From assembly GCF_900452415.1 (NCBI RefSeq), contig NZ_UGNX01000001.1:1984001-2048000 (forward strand): a stretch of 64,000 nt of DNA. Direction: 5' to 3'. The DNA comes from Legionella cincinnatiensis. GTDB lineage: Bacteria > Pseudomonadota > Gammaproteobacteria > Legionellales > Legionellaceae. The notes beneath the pieces are model-generated. The model was not told where the DNA came from, did not search any database, and saw only the letters and a list, made by a program, of their open reading frames with translations. Positions 17,530 to 27,916 of the stretch are shown piece after piece. Position numbers and translations under genes: made by a program. Positions within the stretch are counted from its first letter, which is position 1. Each line of letters starts with the position of its first letter.

Positions 17530-19665
17530 TTAAATGCTAAATTTATTATTTGATGATTCAAATTCAGAAACTATTGACTCCATATCATTTTTAAAATTTG
17601 TATTGCTAAGCGCGTTAATGGCATTCTTAAGTGACGTTATTGATGAGAATTCCATGACAAAATCTTGATTTTTAGCCCTACTGTTTGATAGGTTTTGATA
17701 GTCACTATCAAAATATCCTCCACCACCATCTTTTACTTGCGCCCGTAAAAAATCATCAGCCAGATCTAATTTTTTTGAATTAAAAACTAATTGATACATC
17801 CCGTTTTTATGGGTGATTTGGACGTCTAGAGTTCTTGATGGAATAGATATACCACTTTTACTAAATGCTCCTTGTTTTAAACCAGATTCCAATTGAGAAT
17901 ATTGCTGATCAGTTAAATAAACTCCAAAATAGCCTTCTTTGTTTTTTTGTACTGTTTTAGGTTGACCCACATGAGTTGTGCTACCTATATTAGCTTTAAA
18001 TATTTCTTGGGCAAATGCTTCTGCTTGTTTCTTGTCTTTAAATGAAAAAAAGTAATTTTTCTCTTTGGGAAAAATCCATACTGTTTCATGAACGCCTTTA
18101 ATCTGACTTTTAACCGCTGATGCGATTTCTTTTAGTGAGTCTTTGGGGCTTGATTGAGAGTCAGTGGAGGATGACGGACCCAATGTATAAAGGATTTTCG
18201 CTAAAGATCTCTGAAAGTGTGGATGATTTTGTTGAGAAGGAGAAATTTTTTGACCATGCGTTGGTTGGTGACTCATCAAATTATTTACAAAATTAAGCGA
18301 GTGAGGACTGTTTTCAAATTTAAGACGCCAGTAGCCCTGCTTATCTTGAAATTTTTCATATACATGTATGTGTGCTTGTGTTAATTGTTGTGCAAGAGCA
18401 TCTACTTTGGCAAGGTCTGGGGAGGAAACCTCATAACATGGTGTTCCATCCTTAGTGCTTCGCTGATTATCAGTAAAGAATTTGATAGAAGAGGTGCTGG
18501 TTGCCCGAGCCGTGGGAATATTAGGTGAAGTTACTGGAGAAGCCACCGCAGCTTTAGGTTGTGCTGGGGCTGGGGTACTCAATATTGTCGATGGTATTTT
18601 AACAAAATCAAAATGGCTGGGATTTTGATCTTTATTTTGTACGTATAGAAAGTTAGATACCTGCCCCAACTGTTCTTCAAGAGCTTTGGGATGGCTATTA
18701 AACTCCCCTGGATTATTAGGACTTGCTCCTCTTTGGCGATCATAACTATGACTGCCATTGGACAATTTTCTACCACGATCATTATAGGCTCCACCACCGG
18801 GCACATGATCTGAACCTGGATTACAAATAGCAATTTCTTTGCCAGATTGAGTCATATGCCGCCCCAATGTCAGCATGTCTGTATTGCTTAAAGTAACCGA
18901 TTTTTGAGAGGTAGATTTAGACATTACATCTTCAATTAAAGCGAAATCGGGTGAATCACTTCCATCCGGCTGATTAGGGATAGAGAGATGAATTTCTCCA
19001 ATATTTTGAAAAGACGGATTATTGGCCGCTTCTATCATTGTTTCTGCAATAATACGCTTGGCTTTCTCTTTTTCTGCAGGTGGTAAACCATCTAGATAAG
19101 CCCCACCGCCAGCCAAAGGAGTGATAACATCTATTCTTTTACCCGTACGTTTTGCTTCTTCATTCGCTGCAAAAAAGAATCGAGTCCAAACTTTTTTCAT
19201 TTCTTCTCTGTAGGCATCAGCATTCAAATTACCATTGGACTTAATAAAACTTTTATAATCATTGGGGTTTTCAGGGATATTATTTGATTTTCTTAAATTA
19301 GGGGCACACGATGTTAACATCGTTGCACTTACAGGATTTTGTGGGTGAAAATCACCAGAGCTATTAGCAATATAATGCGCTTTACTTGCAATGACTCGCT
19401 CTCTTGTTTTATGTCTTTCCGATGGAGGAATCGCATAACCGTCTTTTCTTGATAATGTCGCGCTAATATCTTGTTCCGGTAGCGAACTATAGACTCTTAC
19501 TCCAGCTTTTCTATCCTGCGCTGTGAGTTGTTGTAATTTAGAATCAGTTTGAAAGGCGTCATAGGATTGTTTTCGAGTCTTTACATTTGTTCCTAAATTA
19601 AAGGATGGTAAGTTTGTTAAATTTGTACTTCTGGGTTGTGTGCCAATAGTTTTAAACTTAGCCAT
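17530..19665 (-). CDS. Large effector candidate with PARG/macrodomain-like motifs
   Basis: 711 residues, no signal peptide. Two glycine-rich signatures suggest an ADP-ribose-binding macrodomain of the PARG type: ITPLAGGGAYLDGL (181-194), preceded by VSATMLTSCAPNL (112-124), and CNPGSDHVPGGGAYNDRGR (281-299), followed by SYDRQRG. In microbial PARG proteins the NPGGG loop comes before the APNL and LGAxGCGxF segments; here the order is reversed, which could be a circular permutation. The C-terminal half (about 380-711) seems to hold three related alpha/beta units of about 80-100 residues, each with an aromatic strand such as YWRLKFENS, YFFSFKDKK or MYQLVFNSKK. L. pneumophila MavL is an effector with a PARG-like fold; relation to it is untested. 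Confidence 0.6.
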   Translation of the reverse strand: MAKFKTIGTQPRSTNLTNLPSFNLGTNVKTRKQSYDAFQTDSKLQQLTAQDRKAGVRVYSSLPEQDISATLSRKDGYAIPPSERHKTRERVIASKAHYIANSSGDFHPQNPVSATMLTSCAPNLRKSNNIPENPNDYKSFIKSNGNLNADAYREEMKKVWTRFFFAANEEAKRTGKRIDVITPLAGGGAYLDGLPPAEKEKAKRIIAETMIEAANNPSFQNIGEIHLSIPNQPDGSDSPDFALIEDVMSKSTSQKSVTLSNTDMLTLGRHMTQSGKEIAICNPGSDHVPGGGAYNDRGRKLSNGSHSYDRQRGASPNNPGEFNSHPKALEEQLGQVSNFLYVQNKDQNPSHFDFVKIPSTILSTPAPAQPKAAVASPVTSPNIPTARATSTSSIKFFTDNQRSTKDGTPCYEVSSPDLAKVDALAQQLTQAHIHVYEKFQDKQGYWRLKFENSPHSLNFVNNLMSHQPTHGQKISPSQQNHPHFQRSLAKILYTLGPSSSTDSQSSPKDSLKEIASAVKSQIKGVHETVWIFPKEKNYFFSFKDKKQAEAFAQEIFKANIGSTTHVGQPKTVQKNKEGYFGVYLTDQQYSQLESGLKQGAFSKSGISIPSRTLDVQITHKNGMYQLVFNSKKLDLADDFLRAQVKDGGGGYFDSDYQNLSNSRAKNQDFVMEFSSITSLKNAINALSNTNFKNDMESIVSEFESSNNKFSI

Positions 19666-20100
19666 AAAAACCTCTGATAAATACGTTGATCGTTAAATTA
19701 TAGTACATATTACAATACAGGATAGGTAATATTTGTGTAAAAATAATCCTATGGTAGTAGGTAAAAAATGAATAAATTTAAAAATTATTTTAACTTTTTA
19801 TCTGAGTTATACCTCAACCACAACAACTGAAATCACACCTAATATTAGTTTTGATATTGTGCAAAACAGTTCTAATGAAATAGTGTATGGAGTCAAGTTT
19901 GGCAAGCAATTTTAAGGAAGTACCTCCACAGCTATTTTGCAGCAAGGGTGATAGGCTTTTTTTATAAATTAATATTGCTGATCGATTGTGTCATAACCGA
20001 CAATTGACTGATTTAAAAATAAAACCATCCTTTTTGTCAAAATCCCGGCAGGCTCTCTAGAGAGACATCAATGCTTAAGGAGAAAAATGGGGCTTTACAA
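19666..20100. other. Gene-free stretch with a possible outer-membrane-protein remnant
   Basis: 435 bases. On the plus strand an open frame ending at 19913-19915 reads SYTSTTTTEITPNISFDIVQ and later VYGVKFGKQF. The alternating strand pattern and terminal Phe are typical of the end of a beta-barrel protein. A separate 20-codon ATG frame starting near 19768 overlaps it in another register. This looks like a frameshifted gene tail; nothing upstream of it survives. Confidence 0.4.
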
Positions 20101-20769
20101 TTATCCCAAGATTTTTGCGGTAAAACTACTTCTTAGGTAAAATCCGCGTGGTAATGTTTTGATTTTATTGCCATGACTATCAAATCCATAGCATAAGGAT
20201 CTTCCGTTTGCAGCTTTAGGTCTAACTTGTAAATAATCTCCTGATTTTGCATCAAGAGCTTCAAGATTCCCAGTGCTGATTTGTAATGTTAAATAATTCC
20301 AATCAGCCGCGAGAATACGCTCTTGTTCTATGCCTGGAGACCATAAAAAGCCTTGGCCAATCCTTCGGTGTGGATAAGGAATCTCCGTATCCCCTTCTAT
20401 AGGAATCCATAAAATCCTTTTGAGCTTCGCATAACATTGTGACGTTTTCCATTGTTGTTGATGAATTGTTAGTAAAGGAATAGATGTAATAAAGGTGGAT
20501 TCAGTAGGTCTTCCAGATTTCCCAATAGGAAGAGTTTTAAGTTCTATGCCTAAATCTTTGAAATCCGGTAATGATTTGTTAAAGGCGTTGGCTCCTAAAG
20601 CTAATTCAATCGCCTGTCCAACCCACCCTTTTCGTTGATGAGAATCAATTGGAATCAATAAATCTAAGCTCAAACTTAATTGAGTCAAACTAAGTCCAGC
20701 GATACTTGAGCAACGTTCCATTAATTCAGTTTCAGTTTGTGGTGGTGTGTTTTTTAGCAGTGAAATCAT
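20101..20769 (-). CDS. mutH: DNA mismatch repair endonuclease MutH
   Basis: Nicks the unmethylated strand at hemimethylated GATC sites during MutS/MutL-directed repair. About 222 residues, the usual length. The catalytic triad is intact: D69 and E76-x-K78 in PDFKDLGIELKTLP, with the spacing of the E. coli enzyme (D70, E77, K79), and a candidate E55 in GQAIELALGA. Start at 20769 is chosen because AGAGGGA precedes this ATG; it begins inside the end of the mechanosensitive channel gene (overlap 38 bases), implying translational coupling. MutH is confined to Dam-methylating gammaproteobacteria and relatives, so a Dam methylase elsewhere in the genome is implied. Confidence 0.95.
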   Translation of the reverse strand: MISLLKNTPPQTETELMERCSSIAGLSLTQLSLSLDLLIPIDSHQRKGWVGQAIELALGANAFNKSLPDFKDLGIELKTLPIGKSGRPTESTFITSIPLLTIHQQQWKTSQCYAKLKRILWIPIEGDTEIPYPHRRIGQGFLWSPGIEQERILAADWNYLTLQISTGNLEALDAKSGDYLQVRPKAANGRSLCYGFDSHGNKIKTLPRGFYLRSSFTAKILG

Positions 20770-23710
20770 TATGTCCCTCTTTCTCTTTAATCTCAACTGC
20801 AATAGGTTCAATAGGAGGTTTTACATTTGCCGCTTTAAATTGAGCCATAATAGCAAACAACACTTTAGATCGTACTTCAAAACGAGTATGAATTTGCACA
20901 TTGATAAAATAGCGTGCTTCAAATTCAAGCAGTGCCTCATCGATTTTCTTGAGAAAAACCTGAGCAGGCGGATCAGCAACAATTTCTGGGGTAGTTGCCA
21001 AAACATCTAGGATAATTTGTTGAATCATCACTGGATCATCTGAACGGCTCACTTTTATAGGAAAAACTGTTCTGACAATACTGTCTTGGTGTGTCCAGTT
21101 CGTAAAAGGTTTATTAAAAGTTTCTGCATTAGGAATTAACACTTCCATATTATCCCATGAAGAAACACGCATGGAACGAATACCAATATGAGCAACTCGT
21201 CCTTCATGCTCCCCTATAGTGACTAAATCACCTTCTCTTACTGGTCTTTCAATAAGAAGCATAAGGCCCCCGACAATATTGCTGGCAAAATCCCGTAAGC
21301 CAAATCCCATACCTACAGCTAAGCCTCCAATGATCATTGACATCCCGCTAAAATCAAATCCCAGTACATGGAGTGTTACAAAACCACCTAAAAGAACTAC
21401 TGCATATTGGCTAAAGACCGAAAGGCTGTGACGTATTCCTGGATCTTTTGTATTTTTATAGACCCATCGATAACAAAACTCTCGAGTCCACTTTGAAGCC
21501 CAAGCAAAAAATGCAAGGAGCATAAAAAACTCGATTGTGCTATATACAGTAATATGAATACCAGGAAAATTAACAATCGCATATTGCGCAAATTTTCCTA
21601 AATTAATCATGACTAAAGAGTCAGAATGCCAACCAAATAATTGAAATAAAACTAGAATACTTGTAATAAGCAATAAAATCCGCATTATATTGTCTATAGG
21701 CTTTAAAAAAACCTCAATCCATAGCCATCCATTTCGTAATGAGGAAATCATTAATTCAGAAAACAATTCAAGGGCATCAAAGAGTAATCCTCGTGCGAGA
21801 ATATAACCTACCAATACTAGTAAAGCATATGCTTGATATAAACTCATGCTCCACGCTAAATTAGTAAACCCAAATAATCCAATTACAGCAGTAGAAAACA
21901 CGGTGATTGGCACTAAAATAACCAATAAAGAAATAGCATTTCTAACATATCGTTTCTGACTATTTAACAAAGGTCGAAGTAGATAAGGAATGACGTCTTT
22001 ACTTTTCCAGGCAACCAAAGATACGGTCAAAATAAACAACATAAATAATCGGTTAAATATATCCTGAATTAAAATAGACAGAGGAAGTAAATGACCAATT
22101 GTCATTAAAGCGGTTGTCCATCCACCGAAAAGCAATAACCATTTTAAACGGTAATACAATTTAACATCTTTTCCCGAAGAGTCTGTTATTCGCTCTAATA
22201 AAACTAAACGGGCAATTAAAATTAAAATTTTAAAAGTGAACCATACCGCAATTAATTTAAATAATAATTGATAATTCGCGAAGGAAATATGAGTAATAGC
22301 GAGCAAAATCCACAACATAGACACGATACAAAGATAAGGTATATTTCTTTGTACTAAAACCAGCACCCCATCGTATAAGTAACCGGTTAAACGTGATCGT
22401 TCTTTATCTCTACCTAAAGTTTTTAAGAAACGGCTTATTAAAAATGAAATAACCGCTATTATTACAAACCCACTCCATAACACGACCACAGATAAAGGAC
22501 TTAACCATAAATAACTATCATAAACTTTTAAACTTAATATCTTTATATATTTATAAAATAAACCAGGAATCGCGGCTATCTTATTAAGAATAAGTGGCCA
22601 ACTATTAATGTTATAATCAGCCAGAGTTTGTCTTGAAGACATCAATTTTTTAAGTTGTGTTTGATAGTCTGTTAAACTTTTAACCAAAAGTTGTTTTTGT
22701 TTGTTTGAGTCATTGATCTCTTGAGTTAAAGTTTTCTGTAACGAACTAATCGATTGCTTCAAACTAGCAGCATTAACTAGTTTGGCTTCATTCTCAAGAA
22801 AAGTATTTATTTGCCGTAAAGATTTTTCAATCTTGGAATATTGATTTAATGCATCTTTATAAATATCAGTAATTAATTGTAAATTTTTTGTATCAGGATT
22901 TTTAAGAAAAATCATATCCCCTTTAACAAGCGTTCTTTGAATGTTTAAGGCATTAATACGATTTTGAACAACAGCAATATTTTGATTATTAATCAGTAGC
23001 TTTGCTTCATAATCAGATGAAGATAAGGGTGCTTGCTTAGAGCGCTTATCAGGCTGATTGTTAATATTTTCATAAAGCTCAAGCAGTTGTCGATTAAGCT
23101 TTTCTTTTAAGGTTCTTATTTGTACTAACTTTTGTTCAAGAACAAAATTTGAATGCCAAAGCTCTAAGTTCTTTATTTCCTCAGTAAGCGCCGATTGATA
23201 ATCATTTGCAAGTTTTAAATTATCAGTAGTGAGCTCTATGGTTTGTTTATTAATTAAAAGTAAATTTTCTACCCTTGCAACCCGTTCAGGAATCGTGGTG
23301 TCTTCTTTAATAATAGGTAATTGCTGCAGAAGCTTTAAACGCTGATTTAAGTAGCTCTGTTCTTTATTCTCATGCTCAAGAAAACCCTCTAAGCTTTTTA
23401 TTTTAACATCTATCATTGTAAGTATTGAGGATACCTGCTTCATTTTAGCAGCGTATTCTTTTTCATTTTTCAGAGTTATTGGTTGCGTGGTTTCCTGAAT
23501 TGACGCAATCAAATGTGTTTTTTCTTGGGTTAAGTACTCGATGAAAGTGGTAGGATTCTTTACAGGCGCTGAGGTGGTTGCCGCGTATAATGAACAACCA
23601 AAAAACAAAAAGAATGCAAAAGTGGCGAATTTTCGACTTCTGGACATTACTTGCAAAGCGAGTTGCTTAAAGTAACTCATGGAGGAAGGACGTATGTTGT
23701 TGCTTCTCAT
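20732..23710 (-). CDS. Large mechanosensitive channel, MscK/MscM type
   Basis: Inner-membrane tension-gated channel that releases solutes after osmotic down-shock. About 990 residues: signal peptide (FATFAFFLFFGCSLYAATT), a long periplasmic coiled-coil region to about residue 390, roughly ten membrane helices, then the MscS core. The pore helix and beta domain are recognisable in GGLAVGMGFGLRDFASNIVG, LLIERPVREGDLVTIGEHEG and MEVLIPNAETFNKPFTNWT. The start is uncertain: I place it at ATG 23710, which has AGGAGGAGG about 13 bases upstream; a TTG at 23764 would overlap aspS. It is in the aspS-channel-mutH cluster. The conserved MscS part is certain; MscK versus MscM subtype is not. Confidence 0.9.
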   Translation of the reverse strand: MRSNNIRPSSMSYFKQLALQVMSRSRKFATFAFFLFFGCSLYAATTSAPVKNPTTFIEYLTQEKTHLIASIQETTQPITLKNEKEYAAKMKQVSSILTMIDVKIKSLEGFLEHENKEQSYLNQRLKLLQQLPIIKEDTTIPERVARVENLLLINKQTIELTTDNLKLANDYQSALTEEIKNLELWHSNFVLEQKLVQIRTLKEKLNRQLLELYENINNQPDKRSKQAPLSSSDYEAKLLINNQNIAVVQNRINALNIQRTLVKGDMIFLKNPDTKNLQLITDIYKDALNQYSKIEKSLRQINTFLENEAKLVNAASLKQSISSLQKTLTQEINDSNKQKQLLVKSLTDYQTQLKKLMSSRQTLADYNINSWPLILNKIAAIPGLFYKYIKILSLKVYDSYLWLSPLSVVVLWSGFVIIAVISFLISRFLKTLGRDKERSRLTGYLYDGVLVLVQRNIPYLCIVSMLWILLAITHISFANYQLLFKLIAVWFTFKILILIARLVLLERITDSSGKDVKLYYRLKWLLLFGGWTTALMTIGHLLPLSILIQDIFNRLFMLFILTVSLVAWKSKDVIPYLLRPLLNSQKRYVRNAISLLVILVPITVFSTAVIGLFGFTNLAWSMSLYQAYALLVLVGYILARGLLFDALELFSELMISSLRNGWLWIEVFLKPIDNIMRILLLITSILVLFQLFGWHSDSLVMINLGKFAQYAIVNFPGIHITVYSTIEFFMLLAFFAWASKWTREFCYRWVYKNTKDPGIRHSLSVFSQYAVVLLGGFVTLHVLGFDFSGMSMIIGGLAVGMGFGLRDFASNIVGGLMLLIERPVREGDLVTIGEHEGRVAHIGIRSMRVSSWDNMEVLIPNAETFNKPFTNWTHQDSIVRTVFPIKVSRSDDPVMIQQIILDVLATTPEIVADPPAQVFLKKIDEALLEFEARYFINVQIHTRFEVRSKVLFAIMAQFKAANVKPPIEPIAVEIKEKEGHNDFTAKKHTTTN

Positions 23711-23738
23711 CGCTAACAGACATCCTCCTCCTAATATG

Positions 23739-25520
23739 TTATTTAGTTTGCGTAGTTGGAGCAAGTCTTATTCCTAATTCTGTTAGTTGTGCACTACCCG
23801 TAGGTGACGGTGCACTCGTTAAAGGACACGATGCTGTTTGAGTTTTAGGAAAAGCAATTACATCTCTAATGGATGTTGAATCTGTTAATAACATAGCTAA
23901 ACGGTCGATGCCAAGCGCTATTCCTCCATGTGGCGGAGCTCCATATTGTAAAGCATCTAGTAAAAAGCCAAATTTTTCCTGAGCTTCTTGTTCATTAATT
24001 CCAAGTAATTCAAACACTGCTTTTTGTAACTCTGATTGGTGAATACGTATCGATCCACCACCAATTTCATAGCCATTAATTACTATATCATAAGCTTTGG
24101 CTAATGTATGGGTAGGGTTGGCGTGCAAATTATTAGGGTCCAAATCTTTTGGTGAAGTAAAAGGATGATGCATAGGACTTAATTTGTTACTCTCGTAATC
24201 CCGCTCAAACATTGGCCAATCAATAATCCATAACAATTCCCAACTTTCTTTGAGCAATTTTTTGTCATGCCCTAATTTAATTCGCAATGCTCCCATAGAT
24301 TCATTGACTATATGATTTTTATCAGCACCAAAGAAAATAACATCACCTGTTTTGGCTTCTGTACGATGTAAAATAGCACTAACGGCATCCTCTGGAAGGA
24401 ACTTCAAAATCGGCGATTGTAGCCCTGTCATTCCTTCATCCAGATTATTTACTTTAATATAAGCAAGTCCCTTAGCCCCGTAAATAGAAACAAAACGTCC
24501 ATAATCATCCAAATCTTTTCTACTAAGATCGCAACCTCCAGGTAACTTTAAGGCAACAACTCTTGAGTCAGCATCATTCGCAGCAACTGAAAATACTTTG
24601 AAATCAGATTCTTTTACTAAATCTGCTACATCGACAAGCTCTAAAGGGTTACGCAAGTCTGGTTTATCACTACCAAAGCGCCTCATTGCTTCAGCATAAG
24701 GCATTCTGTTGAGTTTTTCAGGTAAATCCACATTAAGGATTTGCTTAAATACGGTTTTTAGTAAGCCCTCAATAAGATTTAAAATATTCTCTTCATCAAT
24801 AAAAGCCATTTCAATATCAAGCTGTGTAAATTCAGGTTGTCTATCAGCACGCAGATCTTCATCACGAAAACAACGAACGATCTGATAGTATTTGTCAAAT
24901 CCTGAAATCATTAATAATTGTTTGAATAGTTGTGGCGATTGCGGTAGCGCATAGAATTGACCAGGATGTACTCTTGAAGGTACTAAATAATCACGTGCCC
25001 CTTCAGGTGTCGCCTTCGTTAACATGGGGGTTTCAATATCAAGGAAATTTTGCTCGTTAAGATAGGTACGAATACAGCTATTTAACTGGTGTCGTACAGT
25101 TAGCTTATGCTTCATAGCAGGACGTCGCAAATCAATGTAGCGGTATTTATAGCGCAAGTCTTCATTAACCATCTGAAAATCATCAGGCAAGAATGGAGGT
25201 GTAGGTGATTGATTTAGAATTTCCAGTTGCGTACCAACTACTTCAACTGTTCCAGTTGCCATGGCTTCATTAATCATACCAGCAGGTCGTTGACGAACAA
25301 GACCCGTCACTCGTACTACAAATTCGGAACGAAGCTTTTCTGCATCACAAAAAGCGTTTACATTTTCTGGCTCATACACCACTTGCAATAAGCCTGAGCT
25401 ATCACGAATATCTAAAAATATTACTCCACCATGGTCACGACGATTATGAATCCAGCCGCATACAATCACTTCTTTCCCTAAACTTAATTCATTAACCTCT
25501 AAACAATGGTGTGTGCGCAT
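23739..25520 (-). CDS. aspS: Aspartyl-tRNA synthetase
   Basis: Charges tRNA with aspartate (or both tRNA-Asp and tRNA-Asn in a non-discriminating form). 593 residues of the bacterial type: N-terminal OB-fold anticodon domain ([20 protein letters not shown]), class II motif 2 ([20 protein letters not shown]), the bacterial GAD insertion in the middle, and motif 3 near the end ([13 protein letters not shown]). The start ATG at 25520 is directly supported by the conserved [10 protein letters not shown]. It follows the DUF502 gene by 26 bases on the same strand, suggesting one transcript with the fmdB-like gene. Nothing odd is seen. Confidence 0.98.
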   Translation of the reverse strand: MRTHHCLEVNELSLGKEVIVCGWIHNRRDHGGVIFLDIRDSSGLLQVVYEPENVNAFCDAEKLRSEFVVRVTGLVRQRPAGMINEAMATGTVEVVGTQLEILNQSPTPPFLPDDFQMVNEDLRYKYRYIDLRRPAMKHKLTVRHQLNSCIRTYLNEQNFLDIETPMLTKATPEGARDYLVPSRVHPGQFYALPQSPQLFKQLLMISGFDKYYQIVRCFRDEDLRADRQPEFTQLDIEMAFIDEENILNLIEGLLKTVFKQILNVDLPEKLNRMPYAEAMRRFGSDKPDLRNPLELVDVADLVKESDFKVFSVAANDADSRVVALKLPGGCDLSRKDLDDYGRFVSIYGAKGLAYIKVNNLDEGMTGLQSPILKFLPEDAVSAILHRTEAKTGDVIFFGADKNHIVNESMGALRIKLGHDKKLLKESWELLWIIDWPMFERDYESNKLSPMHHPFTSPKDLDPNNLHANPTHTLAKAYDIVINGYEIGGGSIRIHQSELQKAVFELLGINEQEAQEKFGFLLDALQYGAPPHGGIALGIDRLAMLLTDSTSIRDVIAFPKTQTASCPLTSAPSPTGSAQLTELGIRLAPTTQTK

Positions 25521-25546
25521 ATAAAAACCGCCTATATAAATATTTA

Positions 25547-26176
25547 TTAACTTGTTGCCAGTAATGCTGCACTTGGTGTAGGCGGCATTACTCCTAAAGA
25601 AATTATAAATTTTAGTGCTTCATCAATACTCATATCCAACTCTACAACATCTCGCTTAGGAATCATCATCAGAAAACCCGAAGTGGGATTAGGAGTAGTA
25701 GGTATAAATACAGAAATTAGTGTATCTTTTATTTTATCATTAATTGGGCTATTTGCTGTTCCAGTTTGAAAAGCAATACTCCATAATCCTTTGCGCGGGT
25801 ATTCAATGATGACTACTTTACGAAAGGCTTCGCTGTTTGTTGATACAACCGCATTAATTACTTGCTTGACTGTTTTATAAATTGAACGCACCAAGGGGAT
25901 TTTTGAAAGAATAGACTCACCCCATGCAACCAGTCTTTGGCCAAAATAATTAGTAGCGACTACTCCTGTGACTAGCAATATCACTAATGATAAAATAACT
26001 CCTAGACCAGGAATATGATGTCCTATCAATTGTTCAGGCTGATAGACTTTAGGAATTAAAGCTAATGTATTATCAAGCAAGTCAATAATGAATCGTAACA
26101 CACCAATGGTAATAAGTATGGGTAGCCATACCACTAATCCAGCAAGTAAATAGCGTCTTAATGACAGTGTTTTCAC
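25547..26176 (-). CDS. DUF502 family inner-membrane protein
   Basis: 209 residues with two N-terminal membrane helices (about 8-30 and 55-78) and a cytoplasmic C-terminal domain. The motif [12 protein letters not shown] after the second helix, then [15 protein letters not shown] and [17 protein letters not shown], is diagnostic of the DUF502 family, which is widespread in proteobacteria and lacks an established biochemical function. Its ATG overlaps the stop of the preceding fmdB-like gene by four bases, so the two are translationally coupled, and it is immediately upstream of aspS. This fmdB-DUF502-aspS order is common in gammaproteobacteria. Confidence 0.93.
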   Translation of the reverse strand: MKTLSLRRYLLAGLVVWLPILITIGVLRFIIDLLDNTLALIPKVYQPEQLIGHHIPGLGVILSLVILLVTGVVATNYFGQRLVAWGESILSKIPLVRSIYKTVKQVINAVVSTNSEAFRKVVIIEYPRKGLWSIAFQTGTANSPINDKIKDTLISVFIPTTPNPTSGFLMMIPKRDVVELDMSIDEALKFIISLGVMPPTPSAALLATS

Positions 26177-26466
26177 TTAGTATCACCATCTTGTGTTGTT
26201 TTAGATGCAGTAGTCTCCTTTGCCTGAACTGTGGCAGAAGAGTCATCTTTCTTAGCTCCTCCTCCCTCTTCTGACTTACTGCTTTTGTTTTTAAAGTCAG
26301 TAGCATACCATCCAGTACCCTTCAATTGGAAACCAGCAGCGGAAACCAATTTAACTACGGTATCCTTATAACAAACGGGACATTGTTTTATTGGATCGTC
26401 ACTGATTTTTTGCATCAAGTCAAAATGGTGATGACAACTTGTACATTGATATTCATAAATTGGCAT
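26173..26466 (-). CDS. FmdB-family zinc-ribbon protein
   Basis: 97 residues. The N-terminal zinc ribbon MPIYEYQCTSCHHHFDLMQK ... KQCPVC holds the two CxxC knuckles of the FmdB/CxxC_CXXC_SSSS family (four Cys in the first 40 residues). The rest is a hydrophilic Lys/Ser/Thr tail with low complexity. The family was named as a putative regulator in methylotrophs, but the true role is unclear. It is the first gene of the cluster leading through DUF502 to aspS, with a 4-base ATGA overlap to the next gene. Confidence 0.93.
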   Translation of the reverse strand: MPIYEYQCTSCHHHFDLMQKISDDPIKQCPVCYKDTVVKLVSAAGFQLKGTGWYATDFKNKSSKSEEGGGAKKDDSSATVQAKETTASKTTQDGDTK

Positions 26467-26758
26467 CTAAGGCAACTCCATTAACTTCATATTACTTAAT
26501 TTAATTTAGAATTATAGCTAACTCATAAAGAATGAACAATATATAACCCTTGATAAGGTAGATCGATTGCACTATAAATCCATTATTTTAAGAACATGAG
26601 GAAGGTTAAACCCAGCCCTATATGGTTTCCCTTTAATTGCTATTTTGAACGAATAATAATAAAACAATTGTCTTGAAATTTACTCTAATAGACATTTTAA
26701 TGTATCAGGACTTGTTCGCAGCATCCAGCCGGTCTTAAAAAAACAATTGTTAATACAC

Positions 26759-27877
26759 CTATATTTTTATAAAAATTTTTCGCCAATATAAAAATGCGGC
26801 CACTAAAAAATTTAAGAAAAGAAACATTAAAGAATAAAACAAACCCGCATTTTTAGGGTTAAAATTACCGAACAAATATTCTGCAATCGCTACTCGTACT
26901 ATATCTTGCGTACCATCTGGCAATGGTAATAAGAAAAAAGATTGGATTTTTAATAACATCACATGCAAAACAAAAATAAATAATGCATTCATTCCAAGAA
27001 TCTTAAAAGGTAAGGACCATTTGTTATATCCTATTATATCAATAATAAAATAACAGAAACTAAAGACAATAAGTGAAAATCCGCTGCACCATAAAACAAA
27101 AGAGCTTGTCCACAAATTCTTATTTATGGGAAAGCTGTAACTCCATAACCATGCTAATAGAAGAAAGAATAGACCTGCTGCAATCATTAGAATACATTTC
27201 TTTTGTTTTTGAATCTGAGCCAACAATAAACTTCCTGCAATAAGACCAGATAGAGTTGTCGCAACAGAAGGGATAGTACTTAAAAGCCCTTCGGGATCAA
27301 AATTTCTAAATAATAAGTGTGAGGGTGAAAGAAGTAACTGATCGACATAACCAACCCAATTTCGTGTTATGGTTAATTGATTCATTCCTATACCTGGCAA
27401 ATGAATATGAACCAAAAAATACCAATAACCCAACAATATGCCCCAAAAAATAAAAATTTGAGTTCTTATTGTTGTATGTAAATAAATAAAAGCACAAATT
27501 AAATAACAAAGAGCGATGCGTTGCAAAATACCATAAATTCGTATTGATGATATATCAATATTTTTAGGAAAAACATTCAGGAAAATGCCTAATAAAAATA
27601 AGATAATAGTACGCTTAAAAATGCTATAATAAACTTCGGCCTTACTTTCTTCTTTTACGTGTCTTTTTAGACTAATAACTGTGGTCATCCCTACTATAAA
27701 TAAAAAACTGGGAAATACAAAATCAGCTAAAGTACAACCATTCCATTCTGAATGCAGTAAAATAGGGTAAGAAATCCTCGTTCCCAAACTATTTACTAAG
27801 ACCATAAGCGCCATTGTCAAACCACGAAACACATCTAAAGATAAGATTCGTTCATTTTGCAGCAAATGATTACTCAT
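26759..27877 (-). CDS. Membrane acyltransferase, HGSNAT/NagX (DUF5009) family
   Basis: Polytopic protein of 372 residues with about ten membrane helices. The N-terminal signature ILSLDVFRGLTMALMVLVNS, followed by FPSFLFIVGMT, identifies the family related to lysosomal heparan-alpha-glucosaminide N-acetyltransferase and bacterial NagX, which move acetyl groups across a membrane onto sugars. Legionella decorate their surface polysaccharide with many acetyl groups, so a role in envelope sugar modification is plausible, but no sugar genes are adjacent. Flanked by intergenic DNA on both sides, 39 bases downstream of the PAS-receiver gene on the same strand, so possibly co-transcribed with it. Confidence 0.87.
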   Translation of the reverse strand: MSNHLLQNERILSLDVFRGLTMALMVLVNSLGTRISYPILLHSEWNGCTLADFVFPSFLFIVGMTTVISLKRHVKEESKAEVYYSIFKRTIILFLLGIFLNVFPKNIDISSIRIYGILQRIALCYLICAFIYLHTTIRTQIFIFWGILLGYWYFLVHIHLPGIGMNQLTITRNWVGYVDQLLLSPSHLLFRNFDPEGLLSTIPSVATTLSGLIAGSLLLAQIQKQKKCILMIAAGLFFLLLAWLWSYSFPINKNLWTSSFVLWCSGFSLIVFSFCYFIIDIIGYNKWSLPFKILGMNALFIFVLHVMLLKIQSFFLLPLPDGTQDIVRVAIAEYLFGNFNPKNAGLFYSLMFLFLNFLVAAFLYWRKIFIKI

Positions 27878-27916
27878 AAAATAATTTTCTTAAAAAGGAA
27901 GCATCATAGCAGGATA

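Noticed and set aside
13400-19900. Prophage or integrated plasmid
   Set aside because: Accessory in character, but no integrase, transposase, phage structural gene, tRNA target or att-like direct repeats.
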